A stretch of 64,000 bases of DNA from the NCBI RefSeq assembly GCF_014831675.1, contig NZ_VJXY01000003.1:186001-250000 (forward strand), given 5' to 3'. Source of the DNA: Komarekiella delphini-convector SJRDD-AB1 (lineage in GTDB: Bacteria > Cyanobacteriota > Cyanobacteriia > Cyanobacteriales > Nostocaceae). The position numbers and the translations under genes are program-made. Shown here one piece after another: positions 17,615-26,411 of this stretch (its first letter is position 1; each line of letters opens with the position of its first letter). The notes beneath the pieces were generated by a model, which was not told the origin of the DNA, searched no databases, and worked only from the letters and a program-made list of their open reading frames with translations.

Positions 17615-17670
17615 AAAAAGGCGTCTTTCATCAGCTACCGAGAAGGAAAGGGTTTTCCCGACGCCTTTTT
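17615..17670 (+). terminator. strong hairpin with flanking A- and T-runs
   Basis: AAAAAGGCGTC (17615-17625) pairs perfectly with GACGCCTTTTT (17660-17670). Because of the symmetry it could terminate transcription on either strand. It lies about 195 bp past the hydrolase-like gene and about 90 bp before the Rieske gene, so it may end a short non-coding RNA rather than the upstream gene. Confidence 0.55.
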
Positions 17671-17757
17671 ATAAGAGTTTTAAAGACTTAATTTTGGAAT
17701 TTCATACTTCAATTCAGCAACACCAAAGTTTTTCTCTCACTTTTTCATAAAGCTTAA

Positions 17758-19521
17758 ATGACTCAAATATTTGAAGCCCCAACCCAAATAGACCACTATG
17801 TCTGTGTTGCTAAACTTGCAGATGTTCAGGCAAAAGGTAGTTTGTTAGTCAAGAGTGAAAAACATACTATTGCTTTGTTTTACTCAGATAATCAAGTCTA
17901 TGCAATTGATAACCGTTGCCCTCACATGGGTTTTCCCCTCCACGGCAGCACATGCAAAGATGGCATTGTTACCTGTCCCTGGCATTATGCCCGCTTCGAC
18001 CTCGCTAGTGGTGGAACTTTCGACTCTTGGGCAGATGATGTGCCTTCCTTTCCTGTAGAAATCCGGGATGGCGAAGTTTGGGTAAATTTAGCTCCCCCGA
18101 TTGATCTCCATGCTCATCACTATCAGCGTCTTCAAGATGGCTTAGAACAGAGTATCTCGTTAGTTATTGCTAAATCAACGATCGCTTTACTAGATATGGG
18201 AGCAGATCCCACTAAACCATTCCAGATGGGATTGGAATTTGGCACTCGTTACAACAAAGCAGGGTGGAGTTCTGGCTTAACCATCCACACTTGCATGATG
18301 AATTTGCTGCCCTATCTAGATGTAGAAGATAGACCCCGCGCCCTTTTCCAAGGACTTTCAGCAGTAGCCAACGATAGCGCAGGTGCACCGCCTCACTTTG
18401 TGGTTCACCCATTGCCTAATTCCAATGTTGATTTAAATACTCTCAAAAGTTGGTTTTGCCAGTTTGTTGAGGTGCGAGATAGTGAAGCCGCACAGAGGTG
18501 TCTGGTATCTGCAATTCGGGCAGGGGCAAATTCAGCGCAAATTGCAGATATGTTATTCACAGCTGCCACAGACCACCGCTACATTGATGTCGGTCATACT
18601 CTTGACTTCATCAACAAAGCGCTAGAAGCACTTGACGCTATTGGTTGGGAAGGGGCAGAGTCAGTTTTGGCAAGTCTAGTGTCTGGTTTGGCAAGTGCTG
18701 CCCGCATGGAGGAGTCTAATTCCTGGCGCTACCCTGTAGATTTGGTGACAATTCTGGAGTCTACTTTTGAACAGTTACCCGCAGCTTTGGAAACAGGACG
18801 ATCGCAACAAGGAAAGTGGTCAGGCCGGGATGAATTAGTTCCTATTTTATTAGGGGAAGACCCACAAGCGATCGCAAACTCTCTGCTTAATGCCCTACAA
18901 GCAGGTTGTACTGAAGAACAATTAGCGGGTGTAGTAACTTACACAGCAGCCCTCCGCGTTGCTCGCTTCCACACTAACAACGACTTTGGAGACTGGAATT
19001 CAGCACACCATCCGTTTACCTTCGCCAATGCAGTGCATCAAGGCATCCGACGAGTTCCTTCATTGGAACTACTGCGGGGTGTGTTTGATGCCGCCATGAG
19101 CGTTTATCTCAACCGCTTTTTAAATGTTCCACCAGCACGACTCCCAGAAGCAAAAGACGCCGCTGAAAATCCCGAAGAATTGCTGAAGCAATTACCAGAT
19201 TTGTTGGATCGTCAGCAACAGGTAAATGAAACAGGTAAATTGGTGGCTCATTATTTGTACAGTGGCGGTTCTTCGGAAAAGTTGATGGCAATGTTGGGTA
19301 AATTGATGTTGCGAGAAAACCGAGATTTTCATGTGATTCAGGAAATGGAAGCAGCTTTCCGGCAATATTCCTTACTGGGTGAAACTGCTGCTGGTATTCA
19401 CGTACTGATTGCGGCTTCTCGGTATTTGGCAGCACACGCGCCGACAATGCGATCGCAAGGGCAAACCTATCAAATCGCGCATCGGTTGCATAAGGGCGAT
19501 CGCCTGTTTGAGGAATCTTGA
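17758..19521 (+). CDS. Rieske [2Fe-2S] protein with long uncharacterised C-terminal domain
   Basis: 587 residues. Residues 13-112 are a Rieske domain with both ligand pairs: NRCPHMGFPLHG (Cys54, His56) and TCPWHYARFD (Cys73, His76). Such domains pass electrons in oxygenases or reductases. Residues 120-585 are largely helical and carry no mononuclear-iron motif typical of ring-hydroxylating oxygenase alpha subunits that I can recognise; they do contain several conserved-looking His and Asp residues (TCMMNLLPYLDVEDR, TAATDHRYIDVGHT, HHPFTFANAVHQGIRR). The C-terminal part could be a di-iron or other oxygenase domain; this is inference. First gene of the unusual block that continues to 28.5 kb. 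Confidence 0.8.
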   Translation: MTQIFEAPTQIDHYVCVAKLADVQAKGSLLVKSEKHTIALFYSDNQVYAIDNRCPHMGFPLHGSTCKDGIVTCPWHYARFDLASGGTFDSWADDVPSFPVEIRDGEVWVNLAPPIDLHAHHYQRLQDGLEQSISLVIAKSTIALLDMGADPTKPFQMGLEFGTRYNKAGWSSGLTIHTCMMNLLPYLDVEDRPRALFQGLSAVANDSAGAPPHFVVHPLPNSNVDLNTLKSWFCQFVEVRDSEAAQRCLVSAIRAGANSAQIADMLFTAATDHRYIDVGHTLDFINKALEALDAIGWEGAESVLASLVSGLASAARMEESNSWRYPVDLVTILESTFEQLPAALETGRSQQGKWSGRDELVPILLGEDPQAIANSLLNALQAGCTEEQLAGVVTYTAALRVARFHTNNDFGDWNSAHHPFTFANAVHQGIRRVPSLELLRGVFDAAMSVYLNRFLNVPPARLPEAKDAAENPEELLKQLPDLLDRQQQVNETGKLVAHYLYSGGSSEKLMAMLGKLMLRENRDFHVIQEMEAAFRQYSLLGETAAGIHVLIAASRYLAAHAPTMRSQGQTYQIAHRLHKGDRLFEES

Positions 19522-19653
19522 GCTACTGACACCTAAAACGCAAAGGAAACGCGGAGTAACGCAGAGTTTTGCGTAAATTTGGGGTGCGTTACGTGTGAAA
19601 TACATGCCGTACGGTAAGCTCAGACGGGTAATGAGTTGGATTATCAGGGAGTT

Positions 19654-20175
19654 ATGAAATCAGCTAACGCACCACTGACCTGGAAAACGACATTCTCGTT
19701 TGTTTCCCTTGTTACCCTAATCGTTTTACTCATTGGCTGGCTAACTTCGGCTGGAGTATTGCCAATAAAGCGAGTAATTGATTATAGCGATACTGAGGTC
19801 AAATTCATCCAGGTTTGGATCTGGCTGGCGATCGCAATTGGGCTACTTCTTCCAGGAATTGCATTCTTAATTTGGATTAATCGCCCTGAACCTCGTAATA
19901 TCCTGGGTTTTTATCTGTTAGTTCTAATTATTCAGATTGTGAGTGAGCAAGTTTTCAGTAGTATTTGGTTCCCTAGTTTAGTTGTGCCGATTGGAATACT
20001 CTACACCGCGTTTCGGCTTTGGCAACTCTGGCAGGGTCAAAAACTGATCAGGATAACCACTCAACTGAGCCGCTTGAATCATACGATGATGAGTGGTTTG
20101 CTGTGGTTGTCGATCCTGTTCTGGGCAAGTAACTTGATTATGCTGCTGGTTCTGCCGTTACCTAGTATTTTGTAG
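19654..20175 (+). CDS. small four-helix integral membrane protein
   Basis: 173 residues from ATG 19654, which has GGGAG four bases upstream and is preferred over the TTG at 19636. Four hydrophobic segments are visible: FVSLVTLIVLLIGWL, IWLAIAIGLLLPGIAFLIW, ILGFYLLVLIIQIVSEQVF and LLWLSILFWASNLIMLLVL. No family recognised. It lies between the Rieske gene and the first asparagine-synthetase-like gene on the same strand, 86 bp before the latter. Confidence 0.65.
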   Translation: MKSANAPLTWKTTFSFVSLVTLIVLLIGWLTSAGVLPIKRVIDYSDTEVKFIQVWIWLAIAIGLLLPGIAFLIWINRPEPRNILGFYLLVLIIQIVSEQVFSSIWFPSLVVPIGILYTAFRLWQLWQGQKLIRITTQLSRLNHTMMSGLLWLSILFWASNLIMLLVLPLPSIL

Positions 20176-20261
20176 ATCGTTGCAACTGCCGAAAATCAGA
20201 TTAAATCTCAGATCTTGCACTCCTCCAACAGGAACGGGGCGTAGCCCCAGAGCGAATTACT

Positions 20262-21980
20262 ATGCTATTTAATGTTTTCAAGACTCCTAATACCCTTTCA
20301 TCTATTGAGGTAATTCCTAGTTGGCGTGTAGTTTGGGGAAGATTAGATACCCTCACAGCAGATGTAGTGTGGCGAGATGACCAATTCGCAATTAATTCTT
20401 CACTCACCACAGAGCAATTTGCACTCAGTCCCACAGAGCAATTCGTGATAGTTGGAGATGTATGGTTAAGTAACCGGGTGGAGTTGCTGCAAAGATTGGG
20501 AGTCGAGCCGAATAGCTTTTTAGGAACTGATCGCCAGTTGATTGCTCAACTTTGGGAAAAATGGGGTTTTGAATGTCTAAAGCTGTTGGTGGGGATGTTT
20601 GGGTTAGTGGTTTGGGATCGTCAACAGCAAATATTGTGGCTAGGACGCGATCGCATTGGTAGCCGTACCCTCTACTACACTACCATCGGTTCAGTTCGCT
20701 CGATTGCGCCGAAATTGCGATCGCTCACACCTTATCGCTCAGCTGAATTGGATTTGGTGGCGTTGCGAGATTATCTCTGTTGCGCCTTTGTACCGGGAGA
20801 ACGCACGCTTTGGAAACAAGTGCGGGAAGTGCGTCCAGGAACAGTTTTAGAAATGCCTTCAGAGAAAATTCATACTTATTGGCAACTACAACAGCAAATT
20901 ACACACGCGGATCAATTTTTAGTGTGGCATGGCGATCGCCTCCGCTCCCTACTTGATCAGGTTGTTCAGGAATATTTACCACAACAAGCCGTTGGTGTTT
21001 TGCTATCAGGGGGTTTAGACTCTAGCAGCATCACCGCTTTAGCTGCAAAGTTTCATCATGCACCAGTTCACACCTACTCAATTCATTTTGGTTCGGAATG
21101 CCCCAATGAGTTAGAGTTTTCTAGTTTGGTTGCACAACATTGCCAAACTCAACACCACATTCTCGAAATTACCTTCAAAGATATGTGGGAACGCTTGCCA
21201 GAGACAATGGGCTATCTTGATGATCCCATCGGTGATCCGTTAACAGTGCCAAACTTGCTCGTGGGAAGAATGGCGCGAGAGGATGTACAGGTTATTCTCA
21301 ATGGTGAAGGTGGTGATCCATGTTTCGGCGGGCCTAAGAATCAACCGATGCTGATTAATAACTTATATGGTGTCATCAATCAAGATTCACTGCAAGCATA
21401 TCTAATTGCTTTTCAGAAGTGTGCATTAGATTTGCCGCAACTTCTAAAACCGGAAATTTGGACATCTGTAAAAACAGAACCATCGATATTTTCTGCTGAT
21501 TTAAATTCTGATGACAATTACTTAAATCGGTTAATGGCACTGAATATCAAGTTTAAGGGATCTGACCAAATCCTCACCAAAGTTAATAACTTAACTCAAG
21601 CAGCTGGTTTACACGGGCGATCGCCTCTTTTCGATCAGCGAGTGGTTGACTTGAGTATGCAAATTCCCCCAGAATACAAACTTTCTGGAGTAGAAGAAAA
21701 AGCAGTACTCAAACAAGCGGTTTTAGATATCTTACCAGATGCGATTATTCATCGTCCTAAAAGTGGCATGATGGTTCCTGTGCAACTAGGATTTCGCAAA
21801 TATTGGCAGCGAGAAGCTAGAAAATTATTGTTAAATAAAAAGAGTGCGATCGCACCATATATCAATCAGTCATTGCTACGCGACTGGTTAGACTATCGAG
21901 GGGATATTTGGGGTCGTTATGGCGTTAAACTTTGGTTATTAGTAAGTTTAGAAATTTGGTTACAAGTAAATCAGAAATGA
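20262..21980 (+). CDS. asparagine-synthetase-like amide ligase lacking the glutaminase cysteine
   Basis: 572 residues. Residues 1-190 resemble a class II glutamine amidotransferase (Ntn) domain (FGLVVWDRQQQILWLGRDRIG), but the sequence begins MLFNVFK, so Cys2, the glutaminase nucleophile, is absent. Residues 215-565 are the AMP-forming synthetase domain: PP-loop LLSGGLDSSS at about 247-256, NGEGGDPCFGG, and GRSPLFDQRVVDL plus a conserved Lys in HRPKSGMMVPV. Enzymes of this build without Cys2 (beta-lactam synthetase, lasso-peptide cyclase McjC) join amines to carboxylates without glutamine. The substrate is unknown. A second, divergent copy is at 24614-26371. The end is 5 bp from the convergent zinc-ribbon gene. 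Confidence 0.85.
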   Translation: MLFNVFKTPNTLSSIEVIPSWRVVWGRLDTLTADVVWRDDQFAINSSLTTEQFALSPTEQFVIVGDVWLSNRVELLQRLGVEPNSFLGTDRQLIAQLWEKWGFECLKLLVGMFGLVVWDRQQQILWLGRDRIGSRTLYYTTIGSVRSIAPKLRSLTPYRSAELDLVALRDYLCCAFVPGERTLWKQVREVRPGTVLEMPSEKIHTYWQLQQQITHADQFLVWHGDRLRSLLDQVVQEYLPQQAVGVLLSGGLDSSSITALAAKFHHAPVHTYSIHFGSECPNELEFSSLVAQHCQTQHHILEITFKDMWERLPETMGYLDDPIGDPLTVPNLLVGRMAREDVQVILNGEGGDPCFGGPKNQPMLINNLYGVINQDSLQAYLIAFQKCALDLPQLLKPEIWTSVKTEPSIFSADLNSDDNYLNRLMALNIKFKGSDQILTKVNNLTQAAGLHGRSPLFDQRVVDLSMQIPPEYKLSGVEEKAVLKQAVLDILPDAIIHRPKSGMMVPVQLGFRKYWQREARKLLLNKKSAIAPYINQSLLRDWLDYRGDIWGRYGVKLWLLVSLEIWLQVNQK

Positions 21981-21985
21981 GGAGA

Positions 21986-23290
21986 TTAACCAAAACTTTG
22001 AACAGCATACATATCATTGCCTGGATCACCGACTAAAATTAAATTGCTGTCATCACCTTGTAAATTGCTACTACCAGCAATACCCCGTTGCAAAACTTGA
22101 ATCAGTTTTTGCGGAGTAAAAGATTCTAATTCTACAAACTTTCCCAATTCCAAAAATTCTATTTCTTCCGTAGATAAACCCTGACGAATTTCTCCGGCTA
22201 ATTCTTTAGCTGCTTGTGCCGAATCTGGAGAGGATTGAATAAACATGCCGCGCTTAGTAGCAATAATCTGACGTGGTGTTAATCCTATATCAATAACAAC
22301 AACATCACTATCTTTAAACCATTTAGGACTAGTACGAAGACGGTGAACTAAACCGATTCCTTGAGGACTGCAATCATGTAAAGCATAAACTTGTAAATCG
22401 GGATTGCGGCGCAGCATTTGCATTGTCGTGTCAAAAATACTTTGAGGATATCCATTAATGCCGAGAATTGCACAATTATTTTCAAAGTGAAAATTGTTAG
22501 CAATTAATAATTGAGCAATGACAGCACTATCACAAACGATTAATCTATCAAAACTATAAGCAGTCACATCAGGATTAACTTTTGTTAGCGTATTTTCAGC
22601 ACGAGGAGCAGGTAGAAGTTTGAGATTGGAATTATTGATTTCTTGCCAGCGCTTTAGCCAATCTTGAAATTGAGATTGAGAAAATAAAAATTCTTGTGTT
22701 AGCAATCCACTTCTACTTAGCTGTCTAGTTCCCAAGTATATCGATAGCATCCCCATAATAACGACAATGAGAAATAGACTGAATGAGTTAAAAGTGAGCA
22801 AACTATTATAAATTCCAATAGCAAGAATTATACATCCTATTATTTGTAAGCTTTTAGCATATTTTTGGCGATATTTTATGTTTATTTTACTTGATTTAGA
22901 TTTTGTATAAAAATAGTATATAAAACATATATTAACTATAAGCGATATTATTAGCGATGAATAAGATCCTAGTAATGCCAATGTAAATTCACCTATTAAT
23001 AGTGATATAAAAATATTAAAAAGTACATAAATAAATATATAACCAAATATTGAAGCAGTTTTGAATTTTATCCGATTGTCTAATAAGTAATAAAGTTGCT
23101 TAGGAGTGAAAAACAAAGTGTTATTTGTAGAGATATCAGCTATAGCCTTCGCAAACATAGGATCAGTAATCTTAACATTACCCATGCTGGTCGGTTCAAA
23201 TACAAACGGATGTTGGCATTTTGTACAGCGACCTTGGTTAGCCGTCCGGTCTTTGAGATTATTATCAGTTCCGCAGTTAATACACTTCAT
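21986..23290 (-). CDS. zinc-ribbon, multi-pass membrane protein with Toprim-like C-terminal region
   Basis: 434 residues from ATG 23290 (MKCINCGTDNN), preferred over a TTG at 23317 that would overlap the previous gene. Residues 1-30 hold two CxxC knuckles (CINC and CTKC). Four to five hydrophobic segments lie at about 80-185 (FGYIFIYVLFNIFISLLIG and following). The soluble C-terminal 220 residues contain LIVCDSAVIAQLL, AILGINGYPQSIFDTTMQML and VYALHDCSPQGIGLVHRLR; the spacing recalls the Toprim fold of Spo11/topoisomerase VI A (GKGYPD...DADPYG), although the first-strand Glu is not present. Function unknown. It is 16 bp downstream of the decarboxylase-like gene. Confidence 0.65.
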   Translation of the reverse strand: MKCINCGTDNNLKDRTANQGRCTKCQHPFVFEPTSMGNVKITDPMFAKAIADISTNNTLFFTPKQLYYLLDNRIKFKTASIFGYIFIYVLFNIFISLLIGEFTLALLGSYSSLIISLIVNICFIYYFYTKSKSSKINIKYRQKYAKSLQIIGCIILAIGIYNSLLTFNSFSLFLIVVIMGMLSIYLGTRQLSRSGLLTQEFLFSQSQFQDWLKRWQEINNSNLKLLPAPRAENTLTKVNPDVTAYSFDRLIVCDSAVIAQLLIANNFHFENNCAILGINGYPQSIFDTTMQMLRRNPDLQVYALHDCSPQGIGLVHRLRTSPKWFKDSDVVVIDIGLTPRQIIATKRGMFIQSSPDSAQAAKELAGEIRQGLSTEEIEFLELGKFVELESFTPQKLIQVLQRGIAGSSNLQGDDSNLILVGDPGNDMYAVQSFG

Positions 23291-23306
23291 AATGATTGTT
23301 GAATTT

Positions 23307-24599
23307 TCAGTTATCAAGCACTTGATTTGTTAGTAAAACACTGTAATCCTCACGCTGACGAATCAATCGGTGTGTGCCATTTTCTAGCAAAACTTCCGCA
23401 GGTTTGGGGCGATGTAAAAAGTGAGACGACATGGCATAACCATAAGCACCCACATCTAAAATGGCAATGATGTCACCAACTTCTAGCGCTGGTAGTTGGC
23501 AATTTTTCCCTAAATAATCTCGTGAATAGGTAGTGTTACCACAGATATCAGTTGTGTAAATTTTATCTGTTTTCTTCCAACAGACGATTTCTCGATAGCC
23601 ACCATGCACCGAAGGAACTGAGAGATTAGCAACCGTGGTATCAACTCCAAGAATTTGCTTCTGTGCTTGCCATTTTACAGAAACAACTTGAGCAAGCAAA
23701 ATAGCACATCCAGCGATCGCAGCTCGTCCCGGTTCAATCACTAAGTCAATTTCCCTCCCCAAACGAGTAATTCTATCAGTCAACTCAGTCCCAAACAGTT
23801 CCCAATCAAAAGCTGCACCCCCATGATGATACGGATAGCCAAAACCACCACCAAAATCCAAATATTCCCAATCTGGTAACTGTTGTGCTGTAGCTAGCAC
23901 CGTATCAATCACCTGCGTAAAAGCTGCTGTGGCATTAGTTCCAGTACCCCGATAGAAGTGTAATCCACTCAGTTTCAGTCCAGCCTTACGAGTTAAAGCG
24001 ATCGCATCACAAAACTCCTCTGGACGCACACCAATTCGGCTATCTCCCGTAACTTCCGGCAAATTAAGCCGTAAACCCAGCCGAATATATCTCTCTCTGC
24101 GCCTTTGCGTCCACCGAAGCTCAGATCGGCGGAAGCCGCCGCTCCGACTTCTCTCTGCGTGATCCAAAAAAACCCCACAACACAACTGCAACTGAGCAAG
24201 ACTATCAAGATTAAGAGTTGTCACTCCCCAATCAAGAACTTGTTTCATCTCAGTTCGATTCAAATTACTCCCGCTATAAACAATCTCACTAGCGTCAAAA
24301 CCTGCTTGCAACCCCAAGTAAATATCTCCTGGTGTATTAGCGTGAAGTCCCCACCCAGATGAGCGAAAAATTTTTAACAGCGCAATATTGCCATTAGTAA
24401 CACTGGCAAAACGAAATTGAGTACGGGGATAACTTACAGCCTTCGTAATGTGCTCAATAGTATGACGTAAGCGATCGCCCTCATAAACATACAGCGGAGA
24501 ACCGTAGGTAATCAACAACTCCTGAGCAAGTTCCCAACAAAATGGGGGAGTAGAAAAATTGTGAGTTGAATCATTTAAATTAGTTACTCTGTCCATCAA
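23307..24599 (-). CDS. diaminopimelate/ornithine decarboxylase-like protein lacking the PLP lysine
   Basis: 430 residues with the fold-III decarboxylase layout: N-terminal YGSPLYVYEGDRLR (33-46), His214 in LHFYRGTG, GGGFGYPY (250-257), EPGR (289-292), Cys353 in ICGNTTYSRD and LDVGAYGYAMSSHFL (381-395). At the place of the YAVKAN motif that binds PLP it reads FASVTNGN (64-71): the lysine is missing. The protein may therefore be non-catalytic or may use another chemistry. Residues about 142-168 (RSRSGGFRRSELRWTQRRRE) are extra and correspond to an inserted palindromic repeat in the DNA. The start lies in a heptamer repeat shared with the end of the upstream asparagine-synthetase-like gene (14 bp gap). 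Confidence 0.8.
   Translation of the reverse strand: MMDRVTNLNDSTHNFSTPPFCWELAQELLITYGSPLYVYEGDRLRHTIEHITKAVSYPRTQFRFASVTNGNIALLKIFRSSGWGLHANTPGDIYLGLQAGFDASEIVYSGSNLNRTEMKQVLDWGVTTLNLDSLAQLQLCCGVFLDHAERSRSGGFRRSELRWTQRRRERYIRLGLRLNLPEVTGDSRIGVRPEEFCDAIALTRKAGLKLSGLHFYRGTGTNATAAFTQVIDTVLATAQQLPDWEYLDFGGGFGYPYHHGGAAFDWELFGTELTDRITRLGREIDLVIEPGRAAIAGCAILLAQVVSVKWQAQKQILGVDTTVANLSVPSVHGGYREIVCWKKTDKIYTTDICGNTTYSRDYLGKNCQLPALEVGDIIAILDVGAYGYAMSSHFLHRPKPAEVLLENGTHRLIRQREDYSVLLTNQVLDN
24096..24176. repeat. palindromic repeat inserted in the decarboxylase-like gene
   Basis: Contains CGGCGG-aag-CCGCCG (24127-24141) within flanks reading ctctctgcgcctttgcgtcc and cttctctctgcgtg. The tctgcg-type text also occurs in spacers (about 4080-4165). 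Length is a multiple of three in effect, since the frame is kept. Confidence 0.65.
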
Positions 24600-24634
24600 T
24601 TACGAATTACGAATTACGAATTACGAATTATTCG
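24598..24634. repeat. heptamer tandem repeat at a gene junction
   Basis: About five copies of ttacgaa. The stop codon of the 24614-26371 gene and the bases just upstream of the decarboxylase-like start both lie in or beside this array, so its length sets the gene spacing. Confidence 0.75.
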
Positions 24635-26371
24635 GTAGTTTCTCCATAACCTACTAGGCAACCAAAACGGATGATCCCAGGATTTTTTGCCTAGTTCTTC
24701 ACCTAAGACATGCGATCGCCAAAGTTGCCACATCATAAGTAACCAAAGAATCTCACCAATGCGACGACCTTGGATAGCTCCTCCCAGTTTACCTTCGACG
24801 ATTTGCGCTGCTATGTGAGGAGAAAAGCGATTTTCCGCACTAAGTATACCCGGATTTAGCCAGATGCCAACTTGATGCCACAATTCATTTAAACACCACA
24901 ATGTTAAGGGAACTCCCATACCGCGTTTTTGCCGCCAGACAATTTCCGGTGGTAGCCAATTTTCCACCGCCCGTTTGAGGATATATTTCTCACAAGCTCC
25001 TTGCAAGCAGAGTTCTCCAGATAAACTGAACGTCCACTCGGCTAAAGGTAGGTAACAAAAAGGCGATCGCACCAACAATCCATGAGCAAATCCTAGAGAA
25101 GTAGCACGAGGGTGGATATTCTGTGCGCCTTTGAGCATCAAATTGGCACGGCGGAGGCGATGCAGTAAAGATTTACACAAAGTTGGATCAAGAGCCTCTA
25201 AAAGCCAGTCTTGAGGATGCAAGTTTTTGATCTGTGCATATACTTCCGGCTGAAAAACTTCAGCTTCATATCCCCAAAGCCGATGAAAGGTGCGTAAATA
25301 CTGCTGGATAAAATTTTCCTCTTTAAGTTCCGTCTGATAAACACCTGCGGCAATCAAAGGCTTATTCGTCCAACCACCAAATAACTGATCGCCACCTTCG
25401 CCATTAAAAATTACCTGAGTTTCTTGACTAGCTCTCTGCGCCAAAAGATACAATGGAACACTTACCCCATCTCCAAATGGCAAATCTAGCGATCGCACAG
25501 TCGGAATTAAGGCATTTTTGATAGAGCGTGGAGTCACCTCAACTTTTACCAGAGGAATTTTGAGAAACTGAGCAACTTGTTCAGCATAAGGATATTCTGG
25601 AAGTCCTACTGAACCAAAATCTAGAGTGTAAGCGCGGACTTTCACCCCAGCTTGCACCAGCAGCGCCGCCACTACTGAAGAATCAAGTCCGCCAGACAGA
25701 AACACCCCAACAGGCTCATCCTTTAAATCGGCAATTTGTTGTTGAATCGAGTCTTGGAGGAGGGTTTGCAGCTGGGTTGCTGCGGCTTCTTCCGTTAACT
25801 GTTCTGAGGCTTCCCACCACGAGTGGATTTTCTTAGATTGAGGTTTTGGAAGCACACTTGATTGCTCATTGTGCCAAACCAGTTCAGTCCCCGTCGGAAC
25901 TGCAAAAACTTGAGCAACTGGGGTTAAGGGAGTTGGGACATAAGAAAAACAACTATAGCCATACAACCCAGGAATACTGACTTCTGGCTGTTTTAAAATC
26001 TGTAAGAGTAACTGTAGTTGAGATGCAAACCAAATAACCTGTCCTTGCTGAGTCCAATACAAAGGCACTTTTCCGAAAGGTTCTCTTCCCAAAATTAGGC
26101 AGTTGTTTGCTTGTAAACTCACCCAAGCATCGGGTGCAGTAAATATTCCTGATGCCGAGATAGCAGCAATTTGATTTTGTAATGGTAAAGAATTTTTACC
26201 AAGTCCAACATAAGCAACATTCCAAATGGGGTGAAGACAATTCTCCTGTTGAGATAACTGGTTTATCGGCGTAGTTGCGTGCATCTCTACACTAGTTAGC
26301 AGCGTTTCCAACTCACGTTGAGCGCCGTAACCCCAATACCCAATAAAGTGATGTGGGATATTATTATTCAT
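24614..26371 (-). CDS. second asparagine-synthetase-like amide ligase lacking the glutaminase cysteine
   Basis: 585 residues. The N-terminal 190 residues have the class II amidotransferase outline (NNCLILGREPFGKVPLYW) but begin MNNNIPHHFIGYWG, so no Cys2. The synthetase domain is intact: FLSGGLDSSVVAALL at about 224-238, FNGEGGDQLFGGW, LVRSPFCYLPLAEW and the conserved Lys in WRQKRGMGVPL. It differs clearly from the copy at 20262, so the two probably act on different substrates or as a pair rather than as a recent duplication. It starts a minus-strand series with the decarboxylase-like and zinc-ribbon genes, downstream of the 26412 membrane protein (40 bp). An ordinary AsnB is unlikely given the missing nucleophile. 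Confidence 0.85.
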   Translation of the reverse strand: MNNNIPHHFIGYWGYGAQRELETLLTSVEMHATTPINQLSQQENCLHPIWNVAYVGLGKNSLPLQNQIAAISASGIFTAPDAWVSLQANNCLILGREPFGKVPLYWTQQGQVIWFASQLQLLLQILKQPEVSIPGLYGYSCFSYVPTPLTPVAQVFAVPTGTELVWHNEQSSVLPKPQSKKIHSWWEASEQLTEEAAATQLQTLLQDSIQQQIADLKDEPVGVFLSGGLDSSVVAALLVQAGVKVRAYTLDFGSVGLPEYPYAEQVAQFLKIPLVKVEVTPRSIKNALIPTVRSLDLPFGDGVSVPLYLLAQRASQETQVIFNGEGGDQLFGGWTNKPLIAAGVYQTELKEENFIQQYLRTFHRLWGYEAEVFQPEVYAQIKNLHPQDWLLEALDPTLCKSLLHRLRRANLMLKGAQNIHPRATSLGFAHGLLVRSPFCYLPLAEWTFSLSGELCLQGACEKYILKRAVENWLPPEIVWRQKRGMGVPLTLWCLNELWHQVGIWLNPGILSAENRFSPHIAAQIVEGKLGGAIQGRRIGEILWLLMMWQLWRSHVLGEELGKKSWDHPFWLPSRLWRNYRIIRNS

Positions 26372-26411
26372 TTTCCCTTTCCCCTTTCCCCCTCCCCTTT
26401 ATTAAGTCCTT

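Noticed and set aside
20262-26371. Ordinary glutamine-dependent asparagine synthetases
   Set aside because: Both proteins lack the Cys that must follow the initiator Met for glutaminase activity.
20262-26371. Lasso peptide cluster
   Set aside because: Cys-less asparagine-synthetase-like cyclases fit, but no precursor peptide, leader-binding RRE or transglutaminase-like protease gene was found nearby.
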